Assembly (NCBI GenBank): GCA_954871525.1
Contig: OX940868.1
Span: 29,569,056 to 29,633,055 of the forward strand
Direction: 5' to 3'
DNA: 64,000 nt
Source of the DNA: Parietaria judaica
Taxonomy: Eukaryota > Streptophyta > Magnoliopsida > Rosales > Urticaceae
Position numbers and translations under genes: made by a program. Shown one piece after another: positions 60,659-64,000 of the stretch (positions are counted from its first letter, which is position 1; each line of letters opens with the position of its first letter). Under the pieces are notes generated by a model, which saw only the letters and a list, made by a program, of their open reading frames with translations, ran no database searches and was not told the origin of the DNA.

Positions 60659-60975
60659 ATGTATATTGGTATTAATATTAGTATATATATTTACAGTTTT
60701 TGGTATAAGTATTGGTATTGGTATAGATATTTACAGTTTTGTAGTATTTGTATTGGTATATACATTAGATATTAATATTGGTATATATATTTACAGTTTT
60801 TGGTAAGTTCATTTACAATTTGACATCATTTACATTTACAGTTTGACATGATTTCGTAAATTTTGTAATTTTTTGTAATTTTATTTACAGTTCAAATTGT
60901 ATATACATATACAATTTTTCGTAATTTTATTTACAGTCTCAAATTGTGAATAATGTTTGTTCGGCATTTCTCATA
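60100..60975 (+). repeat. Cluster of TTTACAGTTT motifs
   Basis: TTTACAGTTT or close variants occur more than ten times, often preceded by TATA or GTAT (for example 60114, 60138, 60160, 60691, 60731, 60791, 60833 and 60960), forming a degenerate short-period repeat within the nested element. Further copies appear near 61957. Confidence 0.7.
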
Positions 60976-61783
60976 TACAGTTTAAATAATATTGATTGTT
61001 AGGGACCAAAAATTCAAAAATCATATTATGTTTTTAATCTTTAAAATATGGAGGATTAATTCAAAAAAGTTTTATGAAATCGTTAAAATAGGAATGATTT
61101 AATGTTGATTTATTTAGTTTGCTACATTTAAGGAAAATATATATTTTTTATTTTAATTAATAAAAAACGAATTAATAATGTGAATTAAAAAGTGAAAGGG
61201 CAAATTAGTCCATATTTCAATTTGTTGGTGGTTATAATTACCATAATTAGAAATTGGCATTTTTTTTAAACCTTGAGTCACAAATGGGCATTTGCCTCAT
61301 TTACCCATTAAACTATTAGGTGAAGTGTATGTGTATGTTAAGTGTGAATGTGTGATATTAGTTGAATGAATAACAAAAAGTCCCACATTGATACATGACA
61401 AGAGTTTAGTGATGTTTATATACCAAATATTAGGGACAAGAGTTTGGGCCCTTTGGGTCATAGGATTTTGTGGATGGGGGAGGACTCACACAAATGTTAC
61501 ACCACCACACGCGCGCCGCCGCCGGCTGGCCGTGCCGAGCTGGGGTGGGGTGGGGTGCTCTTGTGTGAGTATAATTATATTTGCCGAAAGTTTAATTTTT
61601 ATTTTTGCCAAAATCTACCAATTTTGCAATTTTTACACTACAAAACGAAAAAAGATTTTCCACAGCCGTGCCCATGCGAATTTTGCGAAATTTGGTAAAA
61701 CGAAAGAGAAACGAAAGGGTTTTCGAACCGCATACCTGCGAAAAACAAATTTCGCATGGAAATTCGCAAAATTTTAAACCTTG

Positions 61784-62858
61784 ATATATATATAGTTATA
61801 GTTTCGCTAATTACAATACATTGTTACAGATTTGTATTTACATTACAAAATTACATGGATGATATTTTTAGTTACAATTTCATTTATGTTATTAAGATTC
61901 ATATTTATAATTACGAAATCACATGACTAAATATTTTTACGACTTCGTATTTAAATTTACAGTTTTGTATTTTGTAAAAACTGATTCGAAGAATATTGGC
62001 TATTTATGAATCCAAGGATCAAAAATTAATTTTAAATGCATTAATTGGTTATTTTAAGCATCTTATTTATGCTACAATTAAGAAAGATTATTTAAATATT
62101 AAATTTGTTATTTTAGGTGTTAATTATTTTAAGTTACAATTAAGGAACATTAATTACACATTATTTGAATTATCGTTCCCTATTTAAAAGATTATTAAAA
62201 AATTATTAACTGCTAATATTAATTAAGAAAATATTAACGTAAATAAACTAAGAGGGGTATAATTGTCCACAAATCAATAATTTGGTAGTTTTAAATTCTA
62301 TTAATATGTTTGGATTTTTTTTTTTCTGGAAAAGGTTTAAGCAAAATGAGCATTTCCCTCATCAACCCAAAAAATATTGAAAATTATAACCATGCTCGAT
62401 GCCCGCCAAATATATAGTAAATTTAGCATATGTTTTCCATATAAAATATGCCGTTTCAGTCATAAAAGTCTACTTTGGTAAACGTTTATAATTTTAAGCA
62501 ATGGATCTTCAATCCATGTGCGCGCGGATCTTGAGACATATAAAGATAGGCATAATCATAACACACTGTATAAAAGTAGCGTGTGTTGACTTTATAAAAC
62601 TCATTAATTGAAGTCTTTGTAGTAACTATATTAAATTGACTATACCATGTGTTTTGTTGCATCGGTTGGTGAAATTGATTAATTAAATTAAACGATGTTT
62701 TTAATTCATTGTAGTTGTACAGATTCCTTGGGCGGATAAGAACTAATTATTGTTAGATATAGAAGAACTCTACTCTTATTTTTATTTTAACATGCAAACT
62801 TTTACAAGAATTATTTTTCACTAATTTTTCGACCTCCCGAAAAGCTTCGCTTGCAAGA
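61784..62858. other. Spacer and promoter region of the right-edge gene
   Basis: AT-rich. GAGCATTTCCCTCATCAACCC at about 62348-62368 resembles the nested element's end and suggests another decayed relative. An in-frame stop at 62760 precedes the ATG at 62859. No other gene. Confidence 0.45.
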
Positions 62859-64000
62859 ATGAGTATCTGGAGCATCTGTTGTTTGCTAGCCATTATCTGG
62901 TTCTCCAAACTCTTGTTCTTCTCCGGCGCCGACACATTCGGTGAAGACATCCGCGAGATCTTCTTCGTGCTCGTCATCGGTGTTTTTATAGTTCTCGTGG
63001 GCTTGAGCGATTTCACTCTACAGTATCTGCGGAAGGTCCACGGGGTGATCGAAAGAGAATGGAGGTTGCTGGACGCGCTTTCGGAGGATTTTCAGGAAGC
63101 TAAGCGGTCGGTGGAGCAAATAGACGGGAAAGCCAAGCAAGTGTGGGAGTCCGAGGCGCTCAAGCTGAGAGGGATGACGCAGAAGCTGAGCGAAGGCGAG
63201 GCGAGGTGGGTGAAGGAGACGGGTGAGCTGTTGTTCGAAGTCCGGCGGTGCACTAAAGAGTTCGAGAAAGGCAGCGAGAGGCGTGGTATACTGGCATTCT
63301 TGAAACCGATTCTGACGCTTGACGGACCACCGACAGAGGTTGAACTCGCGTTTGCGATGCGGCGGGCCAAGCGGGCAATCCGGAAGTACTGGGAAAGTCC
63401 TGAGAAAAAGTGTGCGAAAGATTCAGTTAGATTGCTGGAGGCGTCCAGATGTCAACTCAGAAGAGTGCAAGATAGGCCGATAGAGGACAGCAAGATTGAC
63501 CCCCCGGAGCAGCCACTTCACTCCGAGGTTTCATCGGTCCTCGAAAGCCTCATCATTAAGAAACCTGATATGGCACTCCGGACGAAGGCGCAGATCCGGT
63601 CTGTTGTGATACAGCTGAATCTTTTGTGCGCTTTGATGGCGGATTTACAGGGTGTGAAGCTGGAGAGCCAAATAGAATATGCGTGGCTGGACGGAGCGCA
63701 CATAATAGTGGAGCAAGCGCACATGGATATCGGTGTCTTATTGCAGGAGGAGGCGGCGAATCAGAATCAGAGGCTTTCTAGCGTCTTGGATTACTGGCGT
63801 TTTAGACCAAAGCTCAAGAAGGTTATGGACAGAATCGAAGAACAACTTGCTCATCTCCTTGAAACCAAAAAAAGATACAGTTTCAAATTCGTCATCCGAA
63901 GCTCTGCAAAGGATGTCACTTTGAATCCCCGCCACTGCGAAGACAACGGTGCCAGTGGCGCGATTTCCTCCATTCTCAGAGACTTTCAGCGCAAGCAGCA
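62859..64000 (+). CDS. Partial gene: two-TM protein with coiled-coil and Rx-N-like region
   Basis: An uninterrupted frame from ATG 62859 to the window edge, 380 codons without a stop, GC-richer than its surroundings. An in-frame stop at 62760 and no ATG between them fix the start. Residues 2-22 (SIWSICCLLAIIWFSKLLFF) and 34-50 (IFFVLVIGVFIVLVGLS) are two hydrophobic segments. Residues 55-145 are a charged helical, coiled-coil-like region. Residues about 220-342 (SEVSSVLESLI..., LNLLCALMADLQG, EYAWLDGAHIIVEQA, RPKLKKVMDRIEEQL, ETKKRYSFKF) follow the helix order of the Rx N-terminal (CC) domain of plant NLRs, including the usual final R-Y-x-F. Whether an NB-ARC follows cannot be seen. It could be a truncated CC-NLR, an NB-ARC-less CC protein, or an unrelated helical family. 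Confidence 0.6.
   Translation, partial: MSIWSICCLLAIIWFSKLLFFSGADTFGEDIREIFFVLVIGVFIVLVGLSDFTLQYLRKVHGVIEREWRLLDALSEDFQEAKRSVEQIDGKAKQVWESEALKLRGMTQKLSEGEARWVKETGELLFEVRRCTKEFEKGSERRGILAFLKPILTLDGPPTEVELAFAMRRAKRAIRKYWESPEKKCAKDSVRLLEASRCQLRRVQDRPIEDSKIDPPEQPLHSEVSSVLESLIIKKPDMALRTKAQIRSVVIQLNLLCALMADLQGVKLESQIEYAWLDGAHIIVEQAHMDIGVLLQEEAANQNQRLSSVLDYWRFRPKLKKVMDRIEEQLAHLLETKKRYSFKFVIRSSAKDVTLNPRHCEDNGASGAISSILRDFQRKQ

Larger units (their letters stand above)
59521..61306. mobile_element. Nested Mutator-like element with captured GC-rich segment
   Basis: A perfect 9-bp duplication ATTAAACTA (59512-59520 and 61307-61315) flanks the segment. The inverted ends, read inwards, share AAATGCCCA, a CACT/GACTC block and AAGGTTTAA at identical offsets (13 bases from each border). 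The interior carries two tandem copies of a 476-bp unit with a CT microsatellite and a GC-rich part, and then many TTTACAGTTT motifs. No transposase is seen. Foreign GC-rich sequence inside Mutator-type ends is the pattern of a Pack-MULE. Confidence 0.82.
59146..61783. mobile_element. Long hAT-like element of the CAAGGTT family, carrying a nested element
   Basis: The left end CAAGGTTTTAAATACCGCTT and right end (inwards) CAAGGTTTAAAATTTTGCGA enclose subterminal TTTCGCAT/ATGCGAAA and CCGATG motifs. The flanking octamer ATATATAT occurs on both sides (59138-59145 and 61784-61791), compatible with an 8-bp duplication but low in complexity. The body has the TAATATTAAGT array and, at 61376-61575, the AAGTCCCACATTGATAC...CGCGCGCCGCCG module shared with 41965-42806. 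It is 2638 bases long because a Mutator-like element (59521-61306) sits inside it. Confidence 0.8.

Noticed and set aside
1..64000. CRISPR arrays, operons, ribosome-binding sites, rRNA and intact tRNA genes
   Set aside because: The window is plant nuclear DNA; no regular short repeat-spacer array and no full cloverleaf were seen.

Overview
The window is nuclear DNA from a flowering plant, most probably a eudicot. It holds plant-specific gene families (AINTEGUMENTA-like AP2, GRF, R2R3-MYB, germin-like proteins), GT-AG introns including the 9-nt micro-exon of euANT genes, and AT-rich spacers full of TA microsatellites and small DNA transposons. I cannot name the species. There is no organellar or bacterial signal and no CRISPR array.

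Genes, left to right: an R2R3-MYB with a bHLH-binding signature (1641-2774, minus); a small NUCLEAR FUSION DEFECTIVE 6-like organelle-targeted protein (11211-12505, minus, 3 exons); an AINTEGUMENTA-LIKE 1 (AIL1) orthologue (15549-19026, plus, 9 exons); a short proline-rich single-pass membrane protein with a uORF (36446-36934, plus); a GRF5/6-type growth-regulating factor with an intact miR396 site (38982-40257, minus, 4 exons); two tandem intronless germin-like proteins (51218-51847 and 55703-56332, plus); and the 5' part of an intronless gene for a two-TM coiled-coil protein with an Rx-N-like region, which runs off the right edge (62859-64000, plus). AIL1 and GRF both belong to organ-growth and cell-proliferation control in plants, but they are far apart and nothing here links their regulation.

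Much of the remaining sequence is transposon-derived. Mutator-like non-autonomous elements with 9-bp target duplications lie at 6269-7268, 19305-20191 and 59521-61306, with a probable relative at 48904-49372. hAT-like elements with 8-bp duplications or hAT-type ends lie at 4730-5495, 24266-25228, 29319-30001, 30023-30743, 41965-42806, 54422-54999 and 59146-61783. Three broken LINE 3' ends with RNase H remnants lie at 20380-21079, 25556-25960 and 28110-28707. There are two LTR-like stretches (50150-50800, 57140-58225), several tRNA-derived SINE-like scraps and several tandem repeats.

The most informative structures are: a MULE-like element nested in an hAT-like element, carrying a duplicated GC-rich segment with an RGG-like reading frame; a miR396 site whose only change from the usual GRF site falls on the unpaired (bulged) base; duplicated GLP promoters of which one seems split by an LTR-like insertion; and an unusual C-terminal partial gene that may be an NB-ARC-less relative of NLR coiled-coil domains. 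I found no clearly new multi-gene system.
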